A stretch of 64,000 nucleotides of DNA from Ampelocalamus luodianensis (lineage: Eukaryota; Streptophyta; Magnoliopsida; Poales; Poaceae). Made by a program: the position numbers and the translations under genes. Shown here one piece after another: positions 35,901 through 43,675 of the stretch. How positions within the stretch are numbered: the stretch's first letter is position 1; every line of letters begins with the position of its first letter. The notes under the pieces were generated by a model. That model was given only the letters and a program-made list of their open reading frames with translations, had not been told where the DNA came from and ran no database searches. The stretch covers positions 32,266,751 through 32,330,750 of the forward strand of contig CM070622.1 in the NCBI GenBank assembly GCA_036346255.1, given 5' to 3'.

Positions 35901-38900
35901 TGTTGCCGCTTCTCCGCTCTGCCGCTCGCCGCCGCGCTGTAGCCGCCGCGCCTTGCCCGCTTCGCGCCACTGGGACCGCTTAGACCAGCTTAGGCGCTGC
36001 CCGCCTAGTGGTGCCGATTGGCATTGAGGCGCGGCGGGAAGCCGCCGGCGCTTAGGCGGCCTAGGCGCCGCTATGGAACACCGAGCAATCGATGTAACAG
36101 TGGACGAGCGGCGAGCACGGCGGAGTGGCATCGCATCAAAGACCACTCAAAGTAGTCTCCTCCGTGCATATCTCAGAAGAGCTTCTAGGAGAGTGACACG
36201 AGGGCGCGGTAAGGAGCTAGGCATGCCTCGCTCAACTTAGGACGAAGGCGTAAGGAACTCGAGACCACCAAACCTGTGTCAACATATGTGGCACAGCAAA
36301 GACGGACAGGAGCGACAAAGCAAGTAAAGGAGAGAGTCCACAAGCCGGCACACAGAGCTCACCGTAAAAGGCGCAATAGTAGCATCACCTGTCAAGAGTG
36401 CTCTAGCGACCACTGACAGTACAAGGCATCACCGCAGGCTCGAGCGCTGACGAAGCGTGAGTCCACATCTAGAAAGCCGGGAGTCCCACAACCTCGTAAG
36501 AGAACCGAGGTCGACATCGCGATGAAGCGAAGAAGCACTCGAGCGCCGCCGCCGCACCACCGAGCGTAGGCGGTCATGCGATCCTTCAGGAATCCAGAGA
36601 ATCTCCGTAGGCGAGACGCCTCATCATCGCCAGGCGAGAGGCCTCAAGCAGCCACTTTGTCGATCGTCGGGGCGCGCCGACAGCGAGGCTCCGCTGAGTA
36701 GGGCAAGCGCGCGTGTGACATCACCGCAGAGAACGCCCTGAACGAAGACCACGCATGTGGATGCGCATGTGAGACACGAAGTCGGTGTAATTAACACCAT
36801 CGAAGATCACCGGGCAGTGAGAGAGGGAAACGGAGCCCGACGACATTGTATTTTTTTTAACCGGGCCGACTGACTTAAATCAGCCGAGACAGACGCTCGG
36901 CCCAAAAGAGCACGGGGGAACCCTGGGAACTAGTGTTCCCTGCCATCGCGCGAGAGGCGGCTGGACCGGTGATCACGCCAAATGGCAGCGTAACTGGCGA
37001 TGGCAGGCGCGTCGGCAGCTTCGGCGATGGTTGAGGAAGACCGACAAAGACGAGGTGACGCCGAGGAAGACAAGGTTGCGACGCGGCGGGCTCCTGAGTG
37101 GCACCGCGCTTCCGAGCGACGTGATTTCGCCCGCTTACGGCGGCAGCTTCAGCCGCGGTCGCCGCGCGGCTTCAGCGACGCTGATCGAACCGCCGGCTTC
37201 GAAGCGACGCCACGCCTGCTGATGACGGCGACTTCTTCGTTACGGCGCAAAGGCGGCTTCAAAGCGACGCTTGGACGGAATTGGCGGTGGCGCGTGAAAG
37301 AACCGGTATGGCAGCAAAGCCAACGAGTGGTCGCGCAGGAGCGAGCAGAGGGAAGCCGGGGCAGCTGCTAGAGAAGGGGAGGACGAGTTGCGCGTCCAGG
37401 AGAGGAAAACCTAATTAACTCTGATACCATATTAGGAATAACAACTTGTATTACCAGGGAGCCAAAGGGCCAGTATATATACACAAAGTACAGGTGATGA
37501 ATATGCCAATAACCCCTCATAACAATGGGGAATAACACACTATACATATATCTCTAACACTTCCATCCATACTTTTCGCTGTGATTCTCACGCGAGCTAC
37601 TGCTCGGGCGCTGGCGCTTTTTTCTAAGCAGGGCATTCTTTACCAGTCTTATTGTCCTGGTGCCCATGCTCAGAATGGGGTTGTTGAGCGCAAACATCGT
37701 CATCTGATTGAGACCACCCGCACTTCTCCTTGCCTCTCACGCCCACCACGCTTCTAGGTCGAGGTGTTTACTACCACGATATCTCATTAATATGCAGCCT
37801 TCCACTGCTCTTAAGGGTGACAGTCCAATAGAACGTCTATACTCTTAAGCCCCCCAGAACACTCATTTTCGTGTTTTTGGTTGTACTTATTTTGTTCTCG
37901 CTCGCACCTCGTGAGCTTACTCAAACTATCTACCGCCGCTTGAGTATGTGTTTCTTGATTATAGTTCTGAGCATAAGGGTTATCACTGCTATGATCCTTC
38001 TGCTCGATGGATCAAGATTTCACGAGACGTTGTCTTTGACGAATCTCAACCTTTCTTCTATCGAGATTCGGCTCCTCTTGTTTCCACTGTTGAATCGATT
38101 TCATGGTTGTTTCTTTCTGGCTCTTCACCCATTTCCCACTATCGCGCCTTACCCCGCTCTCTCCAATGGTTCCTTCGCATTTTCCTTGCTCCGGTACGCC
38201 TCTACAAAGACCACCGTCTTGTTTCTCTCGTATTCACTACTCCTGGCGTCTTCGTTCTTTACCAGTCTTCTCTCCTGGTATCTTGCTAACACTCACATCT
38301 GATCCTCCTGATGATGCTACTCGTTACGTCCTTCGTGACCGGACATCCCTTCAACCTCTTGATCGTCTTGGATTTGCTCGATAGCTCATGCTCTCTCTGT
38401 CATTGAGCCTAGTTCTTATCGTGAGGCTACTCCTCATTCTGAGTGGCAGCTCGCTATGGCAGAAGAGTTTGATGCTCTTTGACGTACGGAGACTTGGGAT
38501 ATTGTACCGACACCTGTGCATGCTCGTCCAATCACGTGCAAGTGGGTGTACAAGATTAAGACCCGGTCTAATGGTACTATCGAGCGCTACAAGGCTTGCC
38601 TTGTGGCTCACAGCTTTCAGCAGGAATACAGTCATGACTACAATGAGACTTTTGCCCATATGACCACTGTTCACACTCTTATTGCGGTTGCTTCTGTTCG
38701 CCGGTGGTCTATCTCTCAGTTGAATGTTAAGAATGTTTTTCTTAATGGTGTTTTGCACGAGGAGGTTTACATGCAGTCACTACCTGGGTATTCTGTTCCC
38801 GATGGGCACGTTTGTCGCCTTTGTCGTGCTCTTTATGGCCTCAAACAGGCTCCTCTTGCCTAGTTTACGCGTTTTACTACAGTGATTACTGTTGTCGGTT

Positions 38901-40663
38901 TCACTGTCAGTTCCCACGATTCTGCTCTTTTTGTCCATGTCTCATCTCGAGGTAGGACACTGCTTCTTCTGTATATTGATGATATGCTCATCACTAGTGA
39001 TGATTCCTCATTCATCACGAATGTGAAGAAGCATCTCAGTTGGCAGTTTTTGATGATTGATCTTGGTTCTCTTACGTACTTCCTTGGGATTGAGGTCTCT
39101 TCCATGCTTGAAGGCTACTACCTCTCCCAGCAGAAGTATGTCCAAGATCTTCTTGACCGGTTTGGTCTGACTGACACTCGCACTGCTGAGACTCCCATGT
39201 TGCTATCCCTCCAGCTTCGTGCCACTGATGGTGATCTTCTTAAAGATCCTACTCGATATCGTCATCCTGTTGGAAGTTTGGAGTACCTTGTGAGCACTCG
39301 TCCTGATATTGCTTATGTTGTTCATATCTTGAGTCAGTTCATGGCTCGTCCTATCCATCTTCACTACAGTCACCTTCTTCGTGTTCTTCGCTACTTGCAT
39401 GGGACTATCTCTCGTCGTTTGTTTTTCCTTAGCTCCACCTCACTACAGCTTCAAGCGTACTCCGATACGACCTGTGTTAGTGATCCTTCTGACCATCGTT
39501 CTCTTTCTGCTTACTGTGTTTTTCTTAGCTCCTCCCTAATTGATTGGAAGACAAAGAAGCAGACTGCAGTTTCCCGTTCAAGTACAAAGGCTGAGTTGAG
39601 AGCTATGACAGCAGTGACAACAGAGGTTACTTGGCTGAGGCGGTTACTTGCAGATTTTGGAGTGCCTATGATGGGACCTACGATTCTTTTGTCTGACAGT
39701 ACAGGTGCTATCAGTATTACCCAGGACCCAGTTAAGCATGAGCTCACCAAGCACATTAGTGTGGATGCTTCATACACTTGCTCATAAGTGCAGGAGGGAG
39801 TATTTGCTTTACAGTTTGTACCATCAGAGTTAAAGATTGCTGACTTCTTCACGAAGCCATAGACTAGAGCACAACATTTGTATTTTCTCTCCAAACTCAG
39901 TGTGTGATCCACCATGAGTTTAAGAGGAGAGAAGGGGGATGTTTAGAATATGACTCTTTTGTATTTCCTTATCTGTATACCCCTTGTACTCCCTATATAT
40001 ATTACCTATTAGGCCCTCGTGAATATACACACAATATTCGTAACAGCAACCACAAACATAACAATGCAGCACATACAGTTACAGAAAGAACATATTATAT
40101 ATTAAAAAATTGGGCACAAAGCCAAACTAATAATGCTGTTACGCAGTCAGAATAGAACAAAACCTTTTCTCAGCGTTAATGCAACGATGGCGTCATTTTC
40201 AACCTGTAGATGGAAACAGACAAAATTAACTAAGTTGTTGGACAGAAAAAAGATATTCAAAAAATAATTTATCTGTTATAGCTTCAAAAATATCAGCCAA
40301 TTGTAATCACAAGTTTTTGGTGAGCTTAGAATATCAAGGGTTGAATTGACATATTTTTTTAAGTATATACAAGTGCCTGTCGTGGCTACTGAACCCGTGC
40401 AAAAACAGGCTACACAGTTATTTTTTAAATTGGGGACAGACGTGTCCGGTCTGGGCTTAATATTGGTGCAATGGTACCTTCTGATTTGCCAGCGTCTTTG
40501 AGTCATCCAATACATCATTTGTTGCCACCAAGATCAGCCGTTGATTACTGGGAGGCTGATCGATTAGTGAATGCAATTTTTGTTTAATGTTTAAAGTTGT
40601 CTCTGTCGGATCACATTGTATGAAGTAGGCAGTCTTGTTCCGCTTCACTCGAATATACATTGC
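17026..40663 (-). CDS. Ubiquitin-like small protein, Elongin B-like (three coding exons, 94 residues)
   Basis: Exons 40478-40663 (ATG at 40658-40660), 40164-40203 and 17026-17087 join in frame to 94 codons plus stop. The product starts MYIRVKRNKTAYFIQCDPTE, has NIKQKLHSLIDQPPSNQRLI, VLDDSKTLANQK, then VENDAIVALTLRK, and ends DDNEFEDVFIARPEDFMSSS. This is a ubiquitin fold like plant Elongin B-type proteins, which by family knowledge could act as an adaptor in a cullin or transcription complex. Splice sites are canonical: TTATGCAG/GC, AG/GTACC, TCTACAG/GTTG, AAAAG/GTTTTG and TTCATCAG/ATGAC. The frame is undamaged. The last intron (17088-40163) contains the 22-kb element A. I am sure of the family; whether this copy is the expressed one needs transcripts. 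Confidence 0.85.
17710..17794 (+). repeat. 5' LTR of A, first part
   Basis: The first 85 bp of a 105-bp LTR. It ends with CCCTCTTGAATA, the target duplication of the LINE, and resumes at 21178. Confidence 0.85.
18268..19772 (-). pseudogene. LINE reverse transcriptase remnant
   Basis: This enzyme primes cDNA synthesis at the nicked target. In minus order: a segment with KDDTNRLLVKDDEIKDRWRD, then LHQGSALSPYIFALVMDEV, then the catalytic MLFADDVVLVDES, followed by GFRLSRTKTVYMKC, RYLGLMLQWNDE and ISMLRWIFGHTRR near the C-terminus. These blocks are typical of plant proteins often mislabelled craniofacial development protein 2-like. The pieces lie in at least three frames with stops between, so it is inactive. 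Confidence 0.85.
20384..20953 (-). pseudogene. LINE AP-endonuclease domain remnant
   Basis: Nicks the genomic target to start LINE integration. The frame shows INILCVQETKWMGQKAKE with the metal-binding Glu, a GVGILIDKRLK block, NVVSAYDPQVG and GGDFNGHVG, the conserved endonuclease motifs in correct order. It lies upstream of the RT on the same strand. The N-terminal SWNVRG-type block is decayed in 20790-20953 and the C-terminal H-containing motif is frameshifted. Confidence 0.8.
21178..21197 (+). repeat. 5' LTR of A, last part, followed by the primer site
   Basis: Completes the LTR (ends CATAACA at 21197) after the LINE. The next bases, TGGAATCAGAGC (21198-21209), are an initiator-Met-type primer site with one change from TGGTATCAGAGC. 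Confidence 0.8.
21737..23303 (+). pseudogene. Copia gag-protease of element A, heavily decayed
   Basis: The probable start ATGGCTTTCGTTCC at 21737 is followed within 25 codons by a stop. Recognisable parts are a gag segment rich in Glu and Ala around 21920-22010, a frame around 21990-22235 with HATRQILEYLRERYQQSSDAQ, the protease-linked block FHMTPNSTSPTSVG and TADGTPLSIS (22840-22935), and a short direct duplication (ACCGATCTCGGCTATAG) at about 23028-23075. Several stops and frameshifts make it a relic. Confidence 0.75.
23282..23643 (+). pseudogene. Copia integrase of A, first part (cut by B)
   Basis: Frames give the pre-integrase finger CQGCKLDKQLQLSY, then PFDLVHSDV and, after a stop, IFIDDYSRFTWIFPMSNRDQ up to RTQFDSS. 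The text breaks at the CTTCC target site of element B and resumes at 30536 and again at 37560 with SIHTFRCDS. Confidence 0.8.
23644..23769 (-). repeat. 3' LTR of B (126 bp)
   Basis: TGTTAGGAATAGC to TCTCTAACA in plus reading. The adjacent CCCCCCTAAAACT is the complement of the polypurine tract, which sets the orientation. Confidence 0.9.
23986..25013 (-). pseudogene. Copia RT/RNase H of B with internal deletion
   Basis: In minus order: hinge residues, then a direct jump into YMHPP/LGILFLRAW and VALYGLKQAPRSWFE, then LLLLYVDDMIITEND, FLGIEV, SQEKYIKDLLDRAS and RNase H with SDPSDCRSISAYCVF and SRSSAEAELRAMA. The text that should link the hinge (GCGGATTTCTTGGGATG on the minus strand, 24925-24945) to the first RT motifs is absent, so the fingers and part of the palm are deleted. 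At least two frameshifts follow. Confidence 0.8.
25138..25666 (-). pseudogene. Copia integrase of B
   Basis: Minus-strand frames contain LVKQIQLPYPYSESVSQRPFDLVHSDVWGS, then FIDDFSRHTWIYFMSSRSKA and FRADS, and in the next frame CPGAHAQNGVAERKYHHLLE and PPHFWAEAVS. One frameshift separates the two near 25390. Just upstream in the transcription sense (25689) lies element C. Confidence 0.8.
25689..28281 (+). mobile_element. Non-autonomous LTR element C, TSD AAGAC
   Basis: LTRs of 391 bp (25689-26079) and 393 bp (27889-28281), both TGATGGATAAGTCTCGTG to CTAACA. The flanks are AAGAC (25684-25688 and 28282-28286). The primer site AGTGGTATCGAGC is at 26080-26092. The 1.8-kb interior is GC-rich and encodes only decayed gag and the start of a Copia protease. 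No integrase, RT or RNase H exists, so it depends on a partner. Confidence 0.9.
26093..27888 (+). pseudogene. Gag plus truncated protease of element C
   Basis: No single frame spans it. Near the end a frame reads KFRNNKIDGRCLDTGDTPHM, matching the Copia protease motif LDTGATNHMTG, followed directly by the 3' LTR. Upstream, the minus-oriented sister copy C-prime shows the gag motif LTIGGKLLLAR-like (RVTIGGKLLLAREV) and a knuckle-like CGKCGHWAKL in the equivalent region. This marks the family as a gag-only derivative of a large Copia lineage. The overlapping long ORFs on both strands are products of high GC content. Confidence 0.6.
28287..29850 (-). pseudogene. Copia gag-protease of B, first copy
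   Basis: The best frame (28276-28782) contains LQWILDYGASFHMTFDSSTL (protease motif, DSG changed to DYG), TADGTSLSVSVRG and HHRLGHL of the pre-integrase segment. Upstream gag text is broken by many 1-10 bp deletions compared with F. The start region shows ATG TCG TCG GTC on the minus strand near 29845. Decayed throughout. Confidence 0.7.
30408..30535 (-). repeat. 5' LTR of B, first copy (128 bp)
   Basis: Preceded at 30394-30407 by the complement of the primer site (GGCTCTGATACCA) and followed by the target duplication CTTCC. Confidence 0.9.
30536..31476 (+). pseudogene. Copia A integrase end and hinge, first copy
   Basis: Resumes the A integrase after B: IHTFRCDSRRSSA, then SYCPGAHAQNRVVERKHRHL, then CTYFVLLQPRERTK and the hinge. 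It stops at GTATAAGATTAAGACC, the first RT codons (KWVYKIKT), where C-type LTR sequence starts. The same text recurs at 37560-38560 and there continues into RT. Confidence 0.8.
31477..31636 (+). repeat. Fragment of a C-family LTR at the duplication junction
   Basis: Starts TTGATGGATAATTCTC, then repeats the C-LTR motif AGGACAAAGATC/TTAGCATCTT several times, and switches near 31630 to minus-strand B integrase sequence. It is about 160 bp; a full C LTR is about 390 bp. Confidence 0.7.
31658..31960 (-). pseudogene. Copia integrase fragment of B, second copy
   Basis: Encodes KGGHRYYIIFIDDFSRRIWI, YFTSSRSEALSIYKQ and TPIRVFCA on the minus strand. The C-terminal half with the catalytic Glu is missing because the copy starts here. 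Short deletions disrupt the upstream pre-integrase part. Confidence 0.75.
32456..34953 (-). mobile_element. Non-autonomous LTR element C-prime (2.5 kb)
   Basis: LTRs at 32456-32773 and 34640-34953 (TGTTAGTC to TTATCCATC(A) in plus reading). The primer-site complement GGCTCGATACCACTT at 34626-34640 fixes minus orientation. Interior motifs on the minus strand are GGWCLDTGDTAHMAGRREFF (protease start), CGKCGHWAKL and RVTIGGKLLLAREV (gag). Flanks GCAAG and GCCAG are a likely target duplication with one mismatch. The same family as C, shorter LTRs through deletions. Confidence 0.8.
35213..36082. mobile_element. hAT-like non-autonomous element, 870 bp, TSD GAGCAATC
   Basis: The 8-bp flanks GAGCAATC at 35205-35212 and 36083-36090 are identical, and copy 1 of B has an uninterrupted GAGCAATC at the equivalent place (about 29073). 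Ends are rich in CCTAGGCGC/GGCGCCTAGG, which makes imperfect inverted repeats. No transposase. A 24-bp tandem repeat lies inside. Confidence 0.75.
35499..35610 (+). repeat. 24-bp tandem repeat inside the hAT-like element
   Basis: Four to five imperfect copies of CCGTCCGATCTAAAGCAATATC with short linkers. Confidence 0.85.
37430..37559 (-). repeat. 5' LTR of B, second copy
   Basis: About 130 bp, homologous to 30408-30535. The primer-site complement CTCTGATACCA precedes it at 37419-37429. Confidence 0.85.
37560..38863 (+). pseudogene. Copia A integrase end, hinge and N-terminal RT, second copy
   Basis: Starts with the same post-B text as 30536 and continues beyond it. The hinge reads CYDPSARWIKISRDVVFDES. 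RT begins HARPITCKWVYKIKTRSNGT, with IAVASVRRWSISQLNVKNVF and VCRLCRALYGLKQAPLA before a stop at about 38860. A 50-bp segment at 37813-37862, including CTTAAGGGTGACAGTCC, is absent from the first copy. Stops at 38303 and 38480 break the frame. Confidence 0.8.
38882..39787 (+). pseudogene. Copia A reverse transcriptase C-terminal half and RNase H
   Basis: A long open frame of 301 codons, the best-preserved pol piece of A. It has LLLLYIDDMLITSDD (catalytic YIDD), FLGIEVSSM, SQQKYVQDLLDRFGL, RYRHPVGSLEYLVSTRPDI, then RNase H: YSDTTCVSDPSDHRSLSAYC, SRSSTKAELRAM and LLSDSTGAISITQDPVKHEL, with a final stop at about 39787. The usual DNQSA RNase H motif reads DSTGA. Upstream RT is separated by a stop, so no complete polymerase is made. 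Confidence 0.85.
39940..40045 (+). repeat. 3' LTR of A (106 bp)
   Basis: TGTTTAGAATATGACTC to TTCGTAACA, preceded by a purine tract (AAGAGGAGAGAAGGGGGA). Followed by target duplication GCAAC. Confidence 0.9.
40164..40203 (-). CDS. Coding exon 2 of the ubiquitin-like gene
   Basis: A 40-bp exon, 274 bp below exon 1, encoding VENDAIVALTLRK plus the first base of an Asp codon. Acceptor CATCTACAG and donor GTTTTG flank it. It lies only about 120 bp from the 3' LTR of element A. Confidence 0.85.
40478..40663 (-). CDS. Coding exon 1 of the ubiquitin-like gene
   Basis: Begins two or three bases before the ATG, after an acceptor CTTATGCAG, so an upstream untranslated exon is expected. Supplies 61 complete codons and ends in phase 0 at donor GTACC. 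Confidence 0.85.
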
Positions 40664-41104
40664 CTGCATAAGGGAAGATGCCTCCCCAACGTCAGTAAAC
40701 ATATTATTTGAAATCGTTAGTTAGGCTGAATGTTTTCCCAAAACAAATCCATCCCCTTTACTCCAAGAGTTGAATTGGTCCAGGCGTCCCCAGCTGTGTT
40801 GTCTGGTATAAACGTAAAAGATGGGAAACTTAATGTAATGCTGCCACATCCAGACTATCTTCCAGAAATTTATCTTTCCTTTGGACACAGGCACCTCAAA
40901 GATACTCGCAGAAAGGTGAATATAACTAGTTCAACTGTATGTTAATATGCGTTCCGTGAGGGTACAATAAGAAAGCTTAGTAAAATAGCATAACAGAGCT
41001 GAAAGTACATCCTGGTACACTGTACACAGTAAGCACCAACCATCAGCAGGCACATTTATGAGATATTAGTACTACAGGGCCCCTATACGCGGGACGGTTC
41101 GACA
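40664..41104 (-). other. 5' UTR intron of the ubiquitin-like gene, part next to exon 1
   Basis: No transposon boundary or coding frame recognised. It is presumed intron between exon 1 and Copia D. Confidence 0.4.
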
Positions 41105-41201
41105 TGTTATATATGTATCTAGTTTACGTTGTTCTTTCCGTATTGCTCTACCATGTATTGGCTTTTGACCCTTAGGAATAGATCAAAGATTCATTCTAAC
41201 A
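41105..41201 (+). repeat. 5' LTR of D (97 bp)
   Basis: TGTTATATATGTATC to TTCTAACA. Shares GTTCTTTCCGTATTGCTCTA with the 3' LTR (one or two changes). Confidence 0.75.
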
Positions 41202-41202
41202 T

Positions 41203-42340
41203 GGCATCAGAGCACGTAGGTCTTTCTCCTCTCACCAACCCTAATCCTAGCCCACCATTTGACGGCCTCCGTCCTCAGGCCGCCGTTGCCCGAACGCAAC
41301 CACCTTCTCCCTCTCTCTTCCCCTGCACCTGGCCAACAGCTCGCATCCTCTGCTGCCCCTACGATCGCCACCCCTAGTCTGCTCCCGGGACTCTGCCGCC
41401 TCCACAGGCCCCAGCTGATCCGATCCGCTCCGCCGCGACCGGATCGCTCGCTTCCTCGCAACCACCACCGCCGCTTGCTCACTCGACTCGCCCACCACCG
41501 AGCCACTTCCTGTGCCGCCGCCGCCTGAAGGTGGAAGCTCGACACCACCCTAGGCTGCCGCCCCGGAAGTAGGGGAGCTCGACGCCACCCTAGGCCGCCG
41601 ACGCCCCGAAGCCGCCACCTAGGGGCGATGCCGCCCGAGCCCCGCTCCTCGCCAAGAACTCCTCCCACGATGCCGACCTTCGCCCGAGCGGCCTCCGGCC
41701 AAGCCTCCGCGCTGGTCGCTGCACTGTTCCGAAGGCCGCCAACCTCGCCGCCATCGGATCCCCGCCTGGTCTTACCCGCACCAAGATGCCCTGTGCAACC
41801 CGCGCCGGGTGTCCTACCACCAATCTTTGCCGCACGCAATGCCGGTCGCCGCGATCTCGCCGCTGGGCGCCGCGACCAACAACACATGGGACCCCCTCCG
41901 ATCGCGCCAAGAAGCTCCGCAGGCAAAGCTGGCCGCCACAAAGGTGCTCGAGCGCCGCCTAGCGACGCTAGACCATCGACGACGAGGCCGCCTCCTCCAT
42001 CGCGCTCGCCGAGGCCGAGGCGAGGCCATCGTGGCCGCGAAGTCTGCGCCGAGCGGCTCGAGCGAAGGCTACCGAGCGCGACAAGCTCCTCTTCGTGCTT
42101 AGCGCCACGCGCCAGCGACGCCGACCTCCATGGCGCGAGGAGGAATGCGATGGGCGGAGGCGGAGCCTTCCTTCCCCGCCTTTCACCGCCGCCTCTGTCT
42201 TGGTCCTCGGGCCGCCGCTACCCTTGCATCGAGCTCTTGTCCTCAGACTCCTCGGTTTCTGCTCATCTAGCTCTTGCTTCTCAACAATCCTCCTCGCCTC
42301 CGCCACCTCCCTCGTCCAATACTTTGCCTCGGCCTACGAC
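41203..42340 (+). pseudogene. Gag region of Copia D, decayed and GC-rich
   Basis: A start ATGGCATCAGAGCACG overlaps the primer site and gives a Pro/Ser-rich N-terminus (LTNPNPSPPFDGL). After that no consistent frame remains; long ORFs occur on both strands because of the high GC content. Placed as gag from its position between primer site and protease only. Confidence 0.5.
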
Positions 42341-43265
42341 ACTTCTTTTCACATGACACTAGATTCTACTCGCCTCACTTCTGTGTGTCTCATAGCTCTT
42401 CCTTCCACTGTTCAGACTGCAGATGATACCTCTCTTCCTGTTGCAGGCCAAGGCATCCTTTCCACTTCTTCCTTTCATATTCCTGTCGTCACTCATGTTC
42501 CCAAGCTTAGTATGCAACTTATGTCGGCTGGTCAAAACACTGATCAAGACTGTCGTGTTATTCTTGAATCCGACTCTTGTTGTGTTCAGGACTGCCGCAC
42601 AAGGTCACTGCTTAGTGTTGGCCCTCGCCGCCATGATTCGCAGCGTCTTTGGGACCTCAACTGGCTGCACCTTCCTTCTGCTGCCTCCACCAACCAGTCA
42701 GTCACTACACCTACCTCTGTTTGTTGCATCTTCTACTGCTTCCTTTGCTCTGTGACATCATCGTTTGGGTCATCTCTGTGGATCGCAACTGTCCTCTCTA
42801 GTAGGTCGTGGTCTTCTTGGGTCCGTTTTGGTGACACCTCTTCACCTTGTATGGGTTGCAAGCTTGGCAAGTAGCTGCAGCTCCCCTATCCCTCTAGTGA
42901 TTCTACCTTGACTCGTCCTTTTGATCTTGTTCACTCCGACGTTTGGGGTCCAACTCCCTTCATTTCGAAAGGGAATCATTCATACTATGTGATCTTTATT
43001 GATGATTATTCTCGTCATACTTGGACTTACTTCATGTCCTCTCACAGTCACATTCTCTATATTTACCAAAGTCTCACCACCATGGTTCGCACTATGTTTG
43101 ATTCGTCCATTCGTGTTTTTCGTGCTGATTCTGCTGACGAGTACCTATCTGCTACTTTGCGTCGTTTTCTCGCTGAGCAGGGTACTCTTCCCCAGTACTC
43201 GTCCTAGTACTCACGCTCATAACGGTGTCTCTGAGCGTAAGCATCATCACTTGCTCGAGACAGCT
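42320..43265 (+). pseudogene. Protease segment and integrase of Copia D, first part
   Basis: One frame has YDTSFHMTLDSTRLTS, TADDTSLPVAGQG and MQLMSAGQNTDQDCRVI, typical of the protease-pre-integrase region. Next, CMGCKLGK is a partial zinc finger, and PFDLVHSDVWGPTPF, FIDDYSRHTWTYFMSS and FRADSADEYLSATLRRF make the integrase core. Then RPSTHAHNGVSERKHHHLLE in a shifted frame. It is cut at 43265 by the solo LTR. A decayed sister of F and B. Confidence 0.8.
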
Positions 43266-43675
43266 TGTCATGGGCCAAGCATCGTTCACGATGTGAACAG
43301 ATCAGCATGGTACTGTGAGTAACGCAGAATAGGAAGGCATTACTTTCCCCAATAAGAATATCTATTTCCTTAAATAATTGATTAGTTTCCTTGTATAGAG
43401 ATTAGGTAATTGGAAAGGTTATCTATCAGTTAGGAAGGTTATCTATTAGTTAGGAAGGTCATCTTTTAGATTGATTCTATCCATAATTGTTAGAAGAGCC
43501 CTCTATATAAGGAGGCCTATTGTAATCGTTGGCATTAAGCAATGAGAATACAATAGTCTAAGTCCCAATCCCCTTCGTCTCCCCAATCTATAGTCTTCCT
43601 TCTCTCCTAGCAGCCGACGCCACCCGGCTATCCTCCCGGTGATGTTTACCCCGTTATGATGTAAGGATCATAACA
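43266..43675 (+). repeat. Solo LTR, 410 bp, inside the D integrase, TSD CAGCT
   Basis: TGTCATGGGCC to GATCATAACA, flanked by CAGCT at 43261-43265 and 43676-43680. It has a TATA-like CTCTATATAAGG at about 43501 and an AATGAGAATACAATAG region downstream. The integrase text continues exactly across it (LLETA then RALMIACTVPP). Confidence 0.9.

Larger units (their letters stand above)
31961..36840 (-). pseudogene. Copia gag-protease of B, second copy, split by two insertions
   Basis: Three blocks belong together: 31961-32455 (pre-integrase and protease end, with SSFHV-like text), 34954-35212 (knuckle region, complement of CTTCTTATAG..CAATGTGG) and 36083-36840 (N-terminal gag, ending at the ATG TCG TCG equivalent). 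Between them lie C-prime and the hAT-like element. Numerous small indels leave no usable frame. Confidence 0.65.
31637..37559 (-). mobile_element. Copia element B, second (duplicated) copy, 3' truncated
   Basis: Begins within integrase (equivalent to about 25352) and runs through protease and gag to the 5' LTR 37430-37559. It has no RT, RNase H or 3' LTR of its own. The LTR start has decayed from TG to TA. It is followed by CTTCC and A integrase exactly as in the first copy. It carries two insertions missing from copy 1 (C-prime and a hAT-like element) and lacks C at the equivalent site (about 31960-31990). Confidence 0.85.
17710..40045 (+). mobile_element. Nested Copia element A (22.3 kb with its insertions), TSD GCAAC
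   Basis: The 5' LTR begins TGTTAGAATATAACTCC at 17710 and is itself split by a LINE; the 3' LTR is 39940-40045. Both flanks are GCAAC (17705-17709 and 40046-40050), so the boundaries mark one insertion. Plus-strand A sequence comprises gag-protease, integrase (cut by element B), hinge and RT/RNase H. The stretch from B into the A hinge occurs twice because of an internal duplication. The two LTRs differ at roughly a dozen of about 105 positions, so A is old. It lies in the last intron of the ubiquitin-like gene in opposite orientation. Confidence 0.9.

Noticed and set aside
41207..42356. Minus-strand 244-residue and plus-strand 242-residue ORFs
   Set aside because: Both fall in the decayed gag of Copia D; composition is Arg/Ala/Gly or Pro/Ser rich without conserved motifs.
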